Assembly: GCA_018398815.1 (NCBI GenBank)
Contig: CM031610.1
Location: 27,893,145-27,935,644 of the forward strand
Length of the DNA: 42,500 bases
Origin: Conus ventricosus
Taxonomy: Eukaryota > Mollusca > Gastropoda > Neogastropoda > Conidae
Reading direction: 5' to 3'
Shown: positions 34,276-42,500 of the stretch, in pieces
Numbering within the stretch: position 1 is the first letter of the stretch
Layout: each line of letters starts with the position of its first letter
Program-made: the position numbers and the translations under genes
The notes under the pieces: generated by a model
Database searches by the model: none
The model's input: only the letters and a program-made list of their open reading frames with translations
What the model was told of the DNA's origin: nothing

Positions 34276-34449
34276 GGCTGATCTGTCACAGAACCTGGTC
34301 AGTTCCAACTCCAACTCCGCAGATCGTCCAATAGCAGGTTGCTGACACAAACCTGATTTGTGGAAACAGTGAATTTGTCCCAAACTTTTTTTTCTCCTGT
34401 CCCTGAAACGTTCTACGCTCTATAAATAACATGCTGATTGATCTCCGTC

Positions 34450-34576
34450 TCTGTCTCTGTCTCTCTCTCTGTCTCTCTCTCTCTCGCTCTCTCTCGCTCC
34501 TCTCTCTCTCTCTCTCTCTCTCTCTCGCTCTCTCTCTCGCTCTCTCTCTCGCTCTCTATCTATCTGTCTCTCTCAG

Positions 34577-34607
<31 letters not shown>

Positions 34608-34630
34608 CCACACAACAAACGCACACACGC

Positions 34631-34695
<65 letters not shown>

Positions 34696-34730
34696 ACACA
34701 ACAAACGCACGCACACACACACATACATAC

Positions 34731-34796
<66 letters not shown>
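34450..34796. repeat. (CT)n then (CA)n compound microsatellite
   Basis: CT-rich to about 34586, then CA-rich with a repeated CCACACAACAAACGCAC segment (about 34608 and 34694) that shows a short internal duplication of the CA block. Confidence 0.95.
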
Positions 34797-34797
<1 letters not shown>

Positions 34798-35089
34798 CAC
34801 TGTACAGACAGGCTGACATCTATTATGCAGACACCGACAAACAGACACAGAGACAGACAGGAAATGACAGACAGAAATCGCTGAGCACGAAAGTAAGTTT
34901 GGAGAGGTCTTGCGGGTACCATGACGTCATTAACGGACAGGGACATGACCCCGGCCGGGCATTTGACCGTCAGCACTGAATTAATCACCCCTGCAACACT
35001 TCCCTAATGGGCCCTTGAAGAGCCATGCTGGCGGGGACAGTGTGTGCTAAACCTCTCCCTAACACTCACGTTGCACGTTACGGACATCT

Positions 35090-35432
35090 GAGAGAGAGAG
35101 AGATGGAGAGAGTGAGGGGGGAGAGAGGGGGAGAGAGAGGTGTAGAGAGGGAGGGGGAGAGGGAGAGGGAGGGAGGGGGGAGGGAGGGGGGAGGGAGGGA
35201 GGGGGGGGGGGGAGAGGGAGGGGGGAGGGAGAGGGAGAGAGCACAGACAGATAAACGGACAGAAAAACAGAGACAGCGACAGAAAGACGGAGACACACAG
35301 AGATAAGAGAGGGAGAGAAACGTGCATGTTTGTGTGTGTGTGTGGGGTGGGGTGGGGGGTGAGATAGATCGCAGACAGAGAGAGAGAGAGAGAGGAGAGA
35401 GGAGAGAGAGAAGAGAGGTGTGTGTGTGTGTG
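35090..35432. repeat. GA/GGGA-rich purine tract and (GT)n
   Basis: Long polypurine stretches (GA, GGGA, GGGGGG) from 35090 to 35240 and 35377-35418, then (GT)n at 35418-35432. The LINE tail joins directly to this GT run. Confidence 0.92.
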
Positions 35433-35468
35433 TAACAACAATAACAATAACGACAATAACAATAATTT
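35433..35468 (-). repeat. LINE 3' tail simple repeat
   Basis: Irregular TAACAA/TAACGA units on the plus strand, i.e. TTATTG-type repeats at the LINE 3' end. LINEs with short tandem tails rather than poly-A are well known. The preceding bases (ATTAAAAATT on the minus strand) end the 3' UTR. Confidence 0.8.
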
Positions 35469-35558
35469 TTAATCAGTCTTTTCTGGCCAACTGGGCTATA
35501 CAGACAGGAGAAATTGTCATTCAAAATTGTATACATGGTGAGTAGCAAAACATTTCAA

Positions 35559-36281
35559 TCAAGATGTAGTTTGGCATCGCAGTTTCATAGCTCCACAAAT
35601 ATATGTCGCAATTCTAAAGGCTAATTTTCCACTGAGATTTGTGAGTAGCAACTGTACTTTTAGAGTTGATGGGAAGCGGTAGTAATGCAGAGGGATATGT
35701 CGTTTACGGAGTGCAGCATATCTTGGGCACACAAGCAAAAAATGAACAAGGTCTTCAACACAGTTCAAATCACAGACTTTACAAATTGGATTTGACAAAC
35801 ATTTGCCATAGCGTGGGATTCCATTTAGTGGGAATCGATTTGATTTAACCAGACAAAGAACACGACGGTGCTCATGATTTTCTAACTGGCTTATATAGGT
35901 GGCCCTTAAGATTTCTGGTTGGTATAAGATGTAGTCTCCTTCTGTTACAACTGATTCATGCCAGCACTGACGGAAATTATCCTCTAATCTTTCTTTGAAT
36001 ACTTTAAGAAAGTAGCTAGGATTTCCAACATCTTGCATCACCCATACATAGCCAAATCCAAATTTACACAAAATGGTTCTAACTCGAGTAGCCCAGTTCT
36101 GCCTGCCATTATTATCATGCATAAACAACATATTGTAACATTGACGAGGGTAGCGGTCATGTGATAATACAAGAAGTCTGCACCAGTACCTAATAAGCTG
36201 TACATAGGCATCAATATACAAAGGAAATCTACCACACTCACCCAAAGCAATATTATTTTTCACATCTCTCCCAACACTCAA
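35559..36281 (-). pseudogene. LINE ORF2 C-terminal region with Cys/His motif
   Basis: A 240-codon open frame that continues the RT protein after a frameshift near 36282-36300. It contains NPICKVCDLNCVEDLVHFLL followed by CPRY, a C-x2-C...H-x4-C type zinc-knuckle common at LINE C-termini and thought to bind RNA. The stop is at 35559, about 90-125 bases before the tail. The frame is intact over its whole length, suggesting decay of the LINE is moderate. Confidence 0.85.
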
Positions 36282-37116
36282 AAAACCATTTTACATATTT
36301 CGTTTGCACCTTTTCAATTTCTTCGAAGTGTTGGAAACCCCAAATTTCTGAGCCATACAAACAGATGGGCTTGATTTTCACATCAAAAATCTTAAAAACA
36401 GTATGAACTGGCATGTTTTTTAGTTTGAAATATAACTTCTTAATTCCTGCAAGCGCTCTAAGTGCCTTCCAGAAAGATTACTTACACATTTTGACCAGTT
36501 CAATGTAGCAGAAAATATCACTCCCAAATAGTTGTACATGGGTTCCACTTTGATTTGTTTACCAGCATAAAACCATGCCTCAGATCGTTTCAGAAAACCA
36601 CCGTTCTTAAAGATAACTACTTTCGTTTTTTCCATATTCACCTTTAGTCCAAATTTGCGACAGAAAAGATCCAAACAGTCAATTGTCTTCTGGAGGTCAG
36701 TCACAGAGTCAGAAACCAAGGCAATGTTCATCTGCATACATCAATAAGATAATGCCAGTTTGATCTGAAAACACATCAATCCCCCTTGTGTTACCAGTAA
36801 TTAGTGTATTTTGCAGTTCAGATATAAACAATGAAAACGCAAAGGGCTGAGAATACAGCCTTGCTTACCCCTGACAAACACTCGAAATACTCTGTAATGC
36901 TATTCCCGTAATCTAACTGCCGCCATAACTGCTTGTACATATTTTTGAGTGTTTGAAACATTTTTCCATGAATTCCTTTTTGAAGTAGAATATACAGCAA
37001 ATTTGCTCTATCAATACTATCAAAAGCCTTGGAAAAGTCAACGAAAAGAGTGTAGAAGCGGCCGCTCTTTTTAGTAAGATATTTCTGAATTAATGATTGC
37101 AGAGAATATATTGTCA
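36282..37116 (-). pseudogene. LINE reverse transcriptase, C-terminal half, frameshifted
   Basis: Contains KKSGRFYTLFVDFSKAFDSI (the first catalytic Asp block), ECLSGV followed by a frameshift where RQGCILSP should follow, LLMYAD at the YADD box, and NMEKTKVVIFKNGG and NYLGVIFS downstream. At 36727-36739 the YADD codons read TAT GCA GAT GAA C, i.e. one extra base puts the following ALVSDSV into another frame. The enzyme is therefore broken in its active site. The fingers half lies right of the inserted transposon. Confidence 0.88.
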
Positions 37117-37123
37117 GTTGTAC
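37117..37123. repeat. 7-bp target-site duplication GTTGTAC, left
   Basis: GTTGTAC directly precedes the inserted element and recurs at 40630-40636. One copy restores LINE sequence reading RKGYSTTDN-like residues, as expected in this RT region apart from older indels. Confidence 0.85.
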
Positions 37124-37236
37124 CAGGGACCGTACAGCAAAGGGATGCGCAGCTGGCCGGCTTCCCCTTCTCCGGTCACTAACGAAGTACTGAAAGGGGC
37201 GGGCCCCACCACCTAGTGCGTACAGAACTTCCGGTG
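37124..37236 (+). repeat. Left terminal inverted repeat region
   Basis: Terminal 21-22 bp match the right end with one indel. CGAAGTACTG (37183-37192) and AGAACTTCCGGTG (37224-37236) recur in inverted order near 40582-40573 and 40544-40531. The first plus-strand ATG follows at 37248. Confidence 0.8.
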
Positions 37237-37747
37237 TCGGTGGTAACATGGAGTTTGGCAGCCAAAACATCGTTCAGGTAAGCATCTTTTTCCATAATTC
37301 AGCGGTTGTTATGCGTTTACTATAAGACATGTGTTATGATTTTGTGTTGTGGAGGAATGTAGAGTGCGAAACCTATCGACATGTGCAAGTAATTACCCTA
37401 TAACTGATAACGCGGCCACAGTTTACTCGGCGTACAAGCGTGTAAACAAACCATGCCTGTGCTCGAGAGATGCGCTAGTCAGTGTGTATTGTGCTCCGCG
37501 CAGCTTTAGTCTTTCATGTCTCCCTTCTTGTATGCATTGATGTACAGCTGGTTGCTATATTTTTCAGTACTTTCGTAGATTCAGTCTTCGTTTTGGTTAT
37601 TATAGTGGGTATTGTGGTTCATTTGTAGGAAACAAGCGACTGCAGTGAACATGCTCAGCCTGTTGCAATGGCAGAGAAACGAACACCGATACCAGTCGCT
37701 GATTCATCAAAAGGCAGCGAACCACAGCCAATGTTGGTAGTTAATTC

Positions 37748-37750
<3 letters not shown>

Positions 37751-37815
<65 letters not shown>

Positions 37816-37836
37816 GTGTGTGTGTGTGTGTGAAAG

Positions 37837-37882
<46 letters not shown>

Positions 37883-37884
37883 CT
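37751..37884. repeat. (CT)n(GT)n(GA)n microsatellites within the transposon
   Basis: CT at 37751-37812, GT at 37816-37832 and GA at 37840-37884, lying in the inferred intron after exon 2. The CT and GA tracts are inverted relative to each other and could pair. Confidence 0.93.
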
Positions 37885-37990
37885 AAATGTGTTATGACAT
37901 GTTTATGGATTTAATACATCAACAGTGTGGCAACATCAACAAAGACAACACTCAAAATAATTACATAGTGGTATGCATCACATTATGATG

Positions 37991-38152
<162 letters not shown>

Positions 38153-38460
38153 CTCAGAACGTTGTTTTTTTAACCTTTCAGATTACACCAGACCTTGTCA
38201 GTGAAGTGTGCAGCTCAATGCAAGCAGACAAATGCCTTCCGGATGAGACAAGACAGTCTATTTCACAAGCAGCAAGTGAGTACAGATCATACTCATCAGC
38301 TAATCTAACCAGAACTACATCACATATATTCCAAGCACTGTAAGTGCATGGTAAAAATATTGAAATTTTGCTGAAAGCTTTCATCTTATTGTTCCTCACA
38401 TGCAATACAAAACCATTTTCTTTATTTTACTCATGTTTAATGATACACTTATAAGTAGAA

Positions 38461-38471
38461 CACTCTCTCTC

Positions 38472-38518
<47 letters not shown>
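38461..38518. repeat. (CT)n(CA)n microsatellite within the transposon
   Basis: A short CT run and then about 40 bases of CA, in the inferred intron before exon 4. Confidence 0.92.
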
Positions 38519-38520
<2 letters not shown>

Positions 38521-39142
38521 CTCAAATATATGTTAAGGAAATTCAATGATACTGTAACAATGTATTATGAGAACAATCGCTGTTTTGTCTTAACAGGAGA
38601 GGCTCCTATTCAGGACAAATTGTCTTTTCTAAATGACTGCTTGCCTACAAAAGGACGCTTTCCAATGCTGCCGCCGAGAAGGCTTGGGGCAACTTCCACA
38701 GAGCTCTTCAGGACAAGATTTCAGAACTGTCCACAGACATTGGATTGTCTCGAGGAGCAACCTTTCAGCTGTGTCTTAGGCTATTTAAGCGGTTGATTCA
38801 GCTAAACGACTTTCACAAAGTGCAACCTGCAGCAGTACAACCCTTTCCCAGCAGGCAGGCAGTCAGTTCAATTTAGATGAGCACATTCAGACATTTTAGA
38901 ATACATAGGAAGTAGTATAGTACATAAAACAGAAAAGCAGTTGAAGAGACACAATAAGAGCAAGGCAGTTCATTTTGACATAGTTCAGTGTCTCAAACAA
39001 GACCAGGTAGAGGAGGCAGGAGCAATCAAGCGAACGCCCCAAAACAATGACATCTGTTCTGGACAGAGGGGGTCTAGTACACGTCAAACCTTCTGTGACA
39101 GCGCTATTAGAGCAGTTAGAATGTACCTGTAGAAAAAAAACA

Positions 39143-39262
39143 GATACATACATTATAGATACATACATTATAGATACATACATTATAGATACATAAATAT
39201 ACATTATAGATTCATTCATTATAGATACATACACTATAGATTCATTATGTAGATACATTACA
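39143..39262 (+). repeat. 16-bp tandem repeat (ATAGATACATACATT)
   Basis: About seven copies with the core TATAGATACATACATT and TTCATT variants, directly after the last recognisable plus-strand coding segment of the transposon. The matching minus-strand frame (Val-Ser-Ile-Met repeats) is an artefact. Confidence 0.9.
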
Positions 39263-39422
39263 CCTGTACAACAAAGCATGCTCTTCAATTGCTCCAGTAA
39301 TATTATTTGTACATACATGTTTTGAATTCTGCGATCATTTCCTTTCTTTTCTCTTTCCGTTTTGATGACAAAATATACCGTAAATGACTTTACTGGATAA
39401 TAAATTGTATGTTTTTGCTTAC

Positions 39423-39524
39423 CGGTGGTTTCCTTTCTGTTGGTTTTGGAGTTTCAATTGTTCGGACCGGCATGTACTCGGTGGGCAGGCTGCCTTCAAT
39501 GAGTCTCTCAGTTTCCACCAGGAC
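39423..39524 (-). pseudogene. Second minus-strand exon candidate of the transposon
   Basis: On the minus strand, TTTCTAG precedes GTCCTGGTGG and the segment ends CCACCG before GTAAGC. The 102 bases encode VLVETERLIEGSLPTEYMPV and RTIETPKPTERKPP in one open frame. Splice signals at both edges and a protein-like composition support an exon. Its open frame needs phase 0, whereas the THAP exon ends in phase 1, so an exon is missing between them or a frameshift has occurred. No domain is recognised. Confidence 0.5.
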
Positions 39525-39670
39525 CTAGAAACATAGCGGAATATTTCTGTATGTGAATACAAAATTATTGTTTTGCATATCAAAGCAAGGGACTTTGGTC
39601 ATCTGATACCAAATAAATAAGAATGACTCCTTAACCTCTGTGTTCGTGTGTGTATATGTGTGTGTGGTGT

Positions 39671-39710
39671 GTGTGTGTGTTAGAGAGAGAGAGAGAGGGG
39701 AGGGGAGGGG

Positions 39711-39746
<36 letters not shown>

Positions 39747-40021
39747 GAGAGAGAGAGAGAGAGAGGTCTAAAAGGCTTTGTAGTCTACTGATGAAACCTG
39801 TGACGTATGGCTTGACTACATCATGCAAGTTCAAGAGTACATGCACATCAATTAATATTTGTGTGTATAACAAAAAAGACGATGTGTTCTGCCTTTACCG
39901 TGACTTAAGAAATTACCACGCACAACACATAAACATGCACTGACACACCACACATGAACATACCTCTCTCTCTCTCTCTCACACAACACACACACACACA
40001 CAACACACACAACACACACAA

Positions 40022-40052
<31 letters not shown>
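39671..40052. repeat. GA and CT/CA microsatellites within the transposon
   Basis: GA-rich DNA at 39682-39765 and CT/CA with AACACA interruptions at 39965-40052, in the inferred minus-strand intron. Confidence 0.92.
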
Positions 40053-40055
<3 letters not shown>

Positions 40056-40210
40056 ATGGAAACTGTTTACTTCAATGAGCGGCCCTTGTAAAACAACCAA
40101 CACTGGACATCACTGAATTTTGGATGCCCGAACTTAATAATTGTCAACAAAACCTATTCGATGAAATACTGCTATTAACTGAACGATATAGAGTCTATGC
40201 TCGGACTTAC

Positions 40211-40418
40211 CAGTTTTGAAGCAAGAATCCTTGAAATGACGGGAGCAAATTGTAGCCCTGTTGGGGTTGAACGATTTATCTTGTCTGTTGATACTGTTGA
40301 TCAGCTGCATTCTCCACTCATCGTTCGTACCTTTCGCCGGTAATTTGTGAAATGTAAGCCCTTTGTGTTTAGATTTCTGGGCGGGACGGCCAACAATGGC
40401 ACAGTTTGCACCCTCATA
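40211..40418 (-). pseudogene. THAP-type zinc-finger exon, one zinc ligand lost
   Basis: THAP domains are C2CH zinc fingers that bind DNA sequence-specifically; in P elements they recognise the transposon ends. On the minus strand the exon reads CAIVGRPAQKSKHKGLTFHK, then LPAKGTNDEWRMQLINS, then NPNRATICSRHFKDSCFKT, ending at a GTAAGT donor (40210). The layout fits C-x2-4-C...W...P...C-x2-H: first Cys in NCAIVG, Trp in DEW, and CSRHF supply the expected residues. The second Cys position holds Arg (CGT, one transition from TGT). An ATG at 40417-40415 is out of frame by one base, and a TAA stands in frame just upstream. Both point to a decayed start. It is 210 bases inside the right terminal repeat. 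Confidence 0.72.
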
Positions 40419-40530
40419 TTAGATGCGATGTGGTTTTGGTACAAGAAATTGGAGTGTTCATGCGAAAAAAAAACGAGATTTACACCGTCCGACACGCGTG
40501 TTCCACACATTGTTTACTCGCTCGAAGCTG

Positions 40531-40629
40531 CCACCGGAAGTTCTTTACGCCCAAGTTCGGTCTTCTGCTCGCGAGCAGTACTTCGCGCGGCCATCTGGCT
40601 CTTGTTAGTCCCTTTGCTGTACGGTCCTG
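40531..40629 (-). repeat. Right terminal inverted repeat region
   Basis: On the minus strand it begins CAGGACCGTACAGCAAAGGG and contains CGAAGTACTG and AGAACTTCCGGTG in the same order as the left end. Spacing between blocks differs by about 15 bases. Confidence 0.8.
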
Positions 40630-40636
40630 GTTGTAC
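40630..40636. repeat. 7-bp target-site duplication GTTGTAC, right
   Basis: Matches 37117-37123. LINE sequence resumes immediately. Confidence 0.85.
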
Positions 40637-41327
40637 TGTATCCTTTCTAAAACTGCTTGAGCTTCGGTATATTACTTGTCTTTTCACAAAAAGCATATAA
40701 CCTCTTATTCAAAATGCTGCTATACAATTTGCCAATAACATTTAATAGTGAAATTCCTCTATAGTTTCCGGCATTTTTGTGGTCACCCTTCTTGTGCAGT
40801 GGAAAAATCAACCCCTTTGTCCAACTTTCTGGATATTGCCCACTGTCAAAGACTCTATTGAACAAAACATGTAAAAACTTTACCAGAACATTGTTTAAAA
40901 CATGGAACACATCAGGCCGTACACCATCGGGCCCAGGAGCCTTACCTTTCTTCATAGCCTTTATTGCCTGGCGGATTTCATCTTCTGTGATCGGCTTATC
41001 AAGATCATCCTGTGCAGCCTGACACTGGTCACAGTCATCAGGAGTATGGCTTTCTAAAACCTGATTAACTTCATTCCGAAAATCACAGTCAACAACTTTG
41101 TTATCAGGGTTCAAAAGGTCACGAAAATAATGAAACCATGTGCATGCATCAATTACATTTGCGCGGGTTGCTTTAGCACCTGTGAGAAATCTAACTTTTT
41201 GCCAAAATGACCGAGTTTTTTCAGAGCAAACATCATTTAACTCCTTCAAAATTTCATTGTTCTCTTTTTCTTGCTTTTGTTTGCATAAGGTTTTGAATTC
41301 TTTTTTCAAGTAAATGAAATAATTCAA
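40637..41327 (-). pseudogene. LINE reverse transcriptase, N-terminal half
   Basis: An open frame of 226 codons on the minus strand ends just inside the target site. It contains PITEDEIRQAIKAMKKGKAP followed by GPDGV, the standard entry block of LINE RTs, then SGQYPESWTKGLIFPLHKKG and NYRGISLLNVIGKLYSSILN (RT blocks 1-2). The following QAGFRK-type block is distorted by small indels next to the insertion. It continues at 37116 on the far side of the transposon. Confidence 0.9.
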
Positions 41328-41602
41328 ATCTTGTTTGTTAGAGGATCGCCACAGTTCAGCTGCCTATACTTTTCAGCTTTTGCTTGTTCGCAATCTTCGT
41401 CCCACCACGAGGGTTGTGTTCGTGAATTTTGTTTGAGTTGGTTTTGCTTGCCCTTTTCAGCTGCTCGCTGAAGTAAATCAACAAGATAATCTGACCCTGC
41501 ATCAGTGCTTCTTTCCATAGCAGAAAGAAAGTGTTCATATTCTACATGTTGATTTTGTTGTATATATTCAAAAGAAGAATCGGTCCAAAAGAAAGTAGAC
41601 AA
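41324..41602 (-). pseudogene. LINE linker between endonuclease and RT
   Basis: A 92-codon frame containing SRTQPSWWDEDCEQAKAEKY, the PWWD/PWWN-type motif that follows the endonuclease in many LINEs, and an A/K/E/R-rich segment before the RT. It overlaps the next frame by a few bases, showing a frameshift near 41325. Confidence 0.8.
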
Positions 41603-41672
41603 TTCCTCTATGTGAATGTCTTCAGTGTCATTTAGGTCATTATCCTTAGCCCATCGGTACCGGAAAATATAG

Positions 41673-42068
41673 TTACAATTGGAAAGTGGTCTGATTCGAC
41701 CTGTCTAAAACCTTGAAATCAACTAACAAATCAAACAAAGACTTTGATACAACACAGTAATCCACCACACTCATTCCATGATTAGCAATACATGTAATTT
41801 CACCATCCCGATCCCCCTCTGTTCGTCCATTGACAAAAAATAAGTTATTTTCTTTCAGAAATTCAATAAGTCTTAATCCAAAATTGTTAGTACTCTTATC
41901 TTTCGATCTGCGTGTTGACTGCACAGTATCACACAATAAATCACGGAGTTCAACCAAAGGCGCAGCATGTCTGTCTTCATCACAAAACTCAGTGTCTGGA
42001 AGCTCTGCTGTTCGCGAATTGAAATCACCACATAATAATAAATGAGAATTTGGGTAGGATAGCATCAA
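41673..42068 (-). pseudogene. LINE APE-type endonuclease, C-terminal half
   Basis: Contains LLLCGDFNSRTAELPD, the GDFN block of AP-like endonucleases, and GMSVVDYCVVSKSLFDLLVD, corresponding to the S-x-I/V-D-Y box near the end of the nuclease. The enzyme would nick target DNA to prime reverse transcription. The frame is joined to its N-terminal half by a frameshift near 42066. Confidence 0.87.
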
Positions 42069-42482
42069 ATCACAAATATTACTGTCCAGTTTGTCAAAGC
42101 CTTCAAACGGCTGTCTTCATATATAACAGAATATTCTGGAGCAACACAAATAAAAGCAGCAATAATATCAAATGAGTATTTGAATATTGATTTTTCAAAT
42201 TTAATGAACACACAGTCTTCAACATTCTTTAATAGTCGTTCCACATTGTTTGCAATAGACTTATGTATGCATACAACAACCCCACCTTTTTTTAAAATTT
42301 GCACGCGTGGATAAGAAAACAGAATGGTCTGGAAAGGCGTTTTCAATGTCACTTTGTTTACATGCCCAAACCTCTGAAAAAGAGAAAATCTTGAAACTTG
42401 AACAGAACATTTTAAAGGAAGCACTTTGTAACTTTTGAGAGAGACCCTGAACATTCCATGCCATAATATGAAACTCGGACAT
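42065..42482 (-). pseudogene. LINE APE-type endonuclease, N-terminal half, frameshifted
   Basis: Begins MSEFHIMAWNVQGLSQKLQS, where the WNVQGL block carries the conserved Asn. FSEVWA holds the catalytic Glu region, usually ETW. The frame shifts near 42310-42340 and continues as YPRVQILKKGGVVVCIHKS and FDIIAAFICVAPEYS. The ATG at 42482 is a plausible ORF start only 18 bases from the window edge, so sequence beyond the window could extend it. Confidence 0.85.
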
Positions 42483-42500
42483 CTGTTTACTTTCTAACCT

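Noticed and set aside
34438..34980. CRISPR-like regularly spaced repeats in the CA/CT tract
   Set aside because: Simple dinucleotide repeats with one small internal duplication; no unique spacers, and the DNA is eukaryotic.

Overview
This is eukaryotic, repeat-dominated DNA, most likely from a mollusc (probably a gastropod). That is an inference from the long GT/CT microsatellites, poly-G/C tracts, tRNA-derived SINEs with box A/box B heads, a Tc1-like transposon, a LINE, THAP/P-like coding remnants and an absence of prokaryotic gene organisation. I see no convincing host protein-coding gene. Nearly everything recognisable is a transposable element or a satellite.

Left part (about 281-20285): two tandem copies of one ancient, non-coding unit. 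Unit 1 (about 281-6090) carries a Tc1-like transposon (2394-3936) with a 331-codon DD34E transposase. Unit 2 (about 6091-20285) lacks that transposon but carries a 45-bp minisatellite, a tRNA-SINE and a 9.1-kb LTR element (9279-18374, TSD GTTAA). Each unit therefore gives the empty site for the other's insertions. The LTR element has long LTRs (core about 2.0 kb) and about 3.8 kb of internal DNA without gag or pol. It is itself invaded: a 5'-truncated LINE end sits in the 5' LTR, a SINE in the 3' LTR, and a 1.33-kb inverted-repeat element containing palindromic 113-bp tandem repeats lies in the interior.

Middle part (20285-35430): mostly non-coding. It holds a hammerhead-ribozyme-like core on the minus strand (about 20836-20871), a tRNA-like segment, a near-perfect palindrome (24337-24460), a GAT/GAC triplet tract, a 3.48-kb TGTCA...TGACA segment with 5-bp GCCAT target duplications (27048-30530, probable solo long LTR), a 51-bp tandem array (31288-31590), a 159-bp-arm inverted repeat with two degenerate hammerhead-like cores (32261-32597), and a second, unrelated 51-bp array with a 622-bp higher-order duplication (33297-34275).

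Right part (35433-42500): a minus-strand LINE (APE-type endonuclease, reverse transcriptase, C-terminal Cys/His motif, TAACAA-type tail). It is split in its RT domain by a 3506-bp DNA transposon (37124-40629; 7-bp TSD GTTGTAC). That insert has matching terminal repeats, a set of plus-strand exons ending in a transposase-like C-terminus, and a minus-strand THAP-like zinc-finger exon entering from the other end. This convergent arrangement is the most novel-looking feature in the window.
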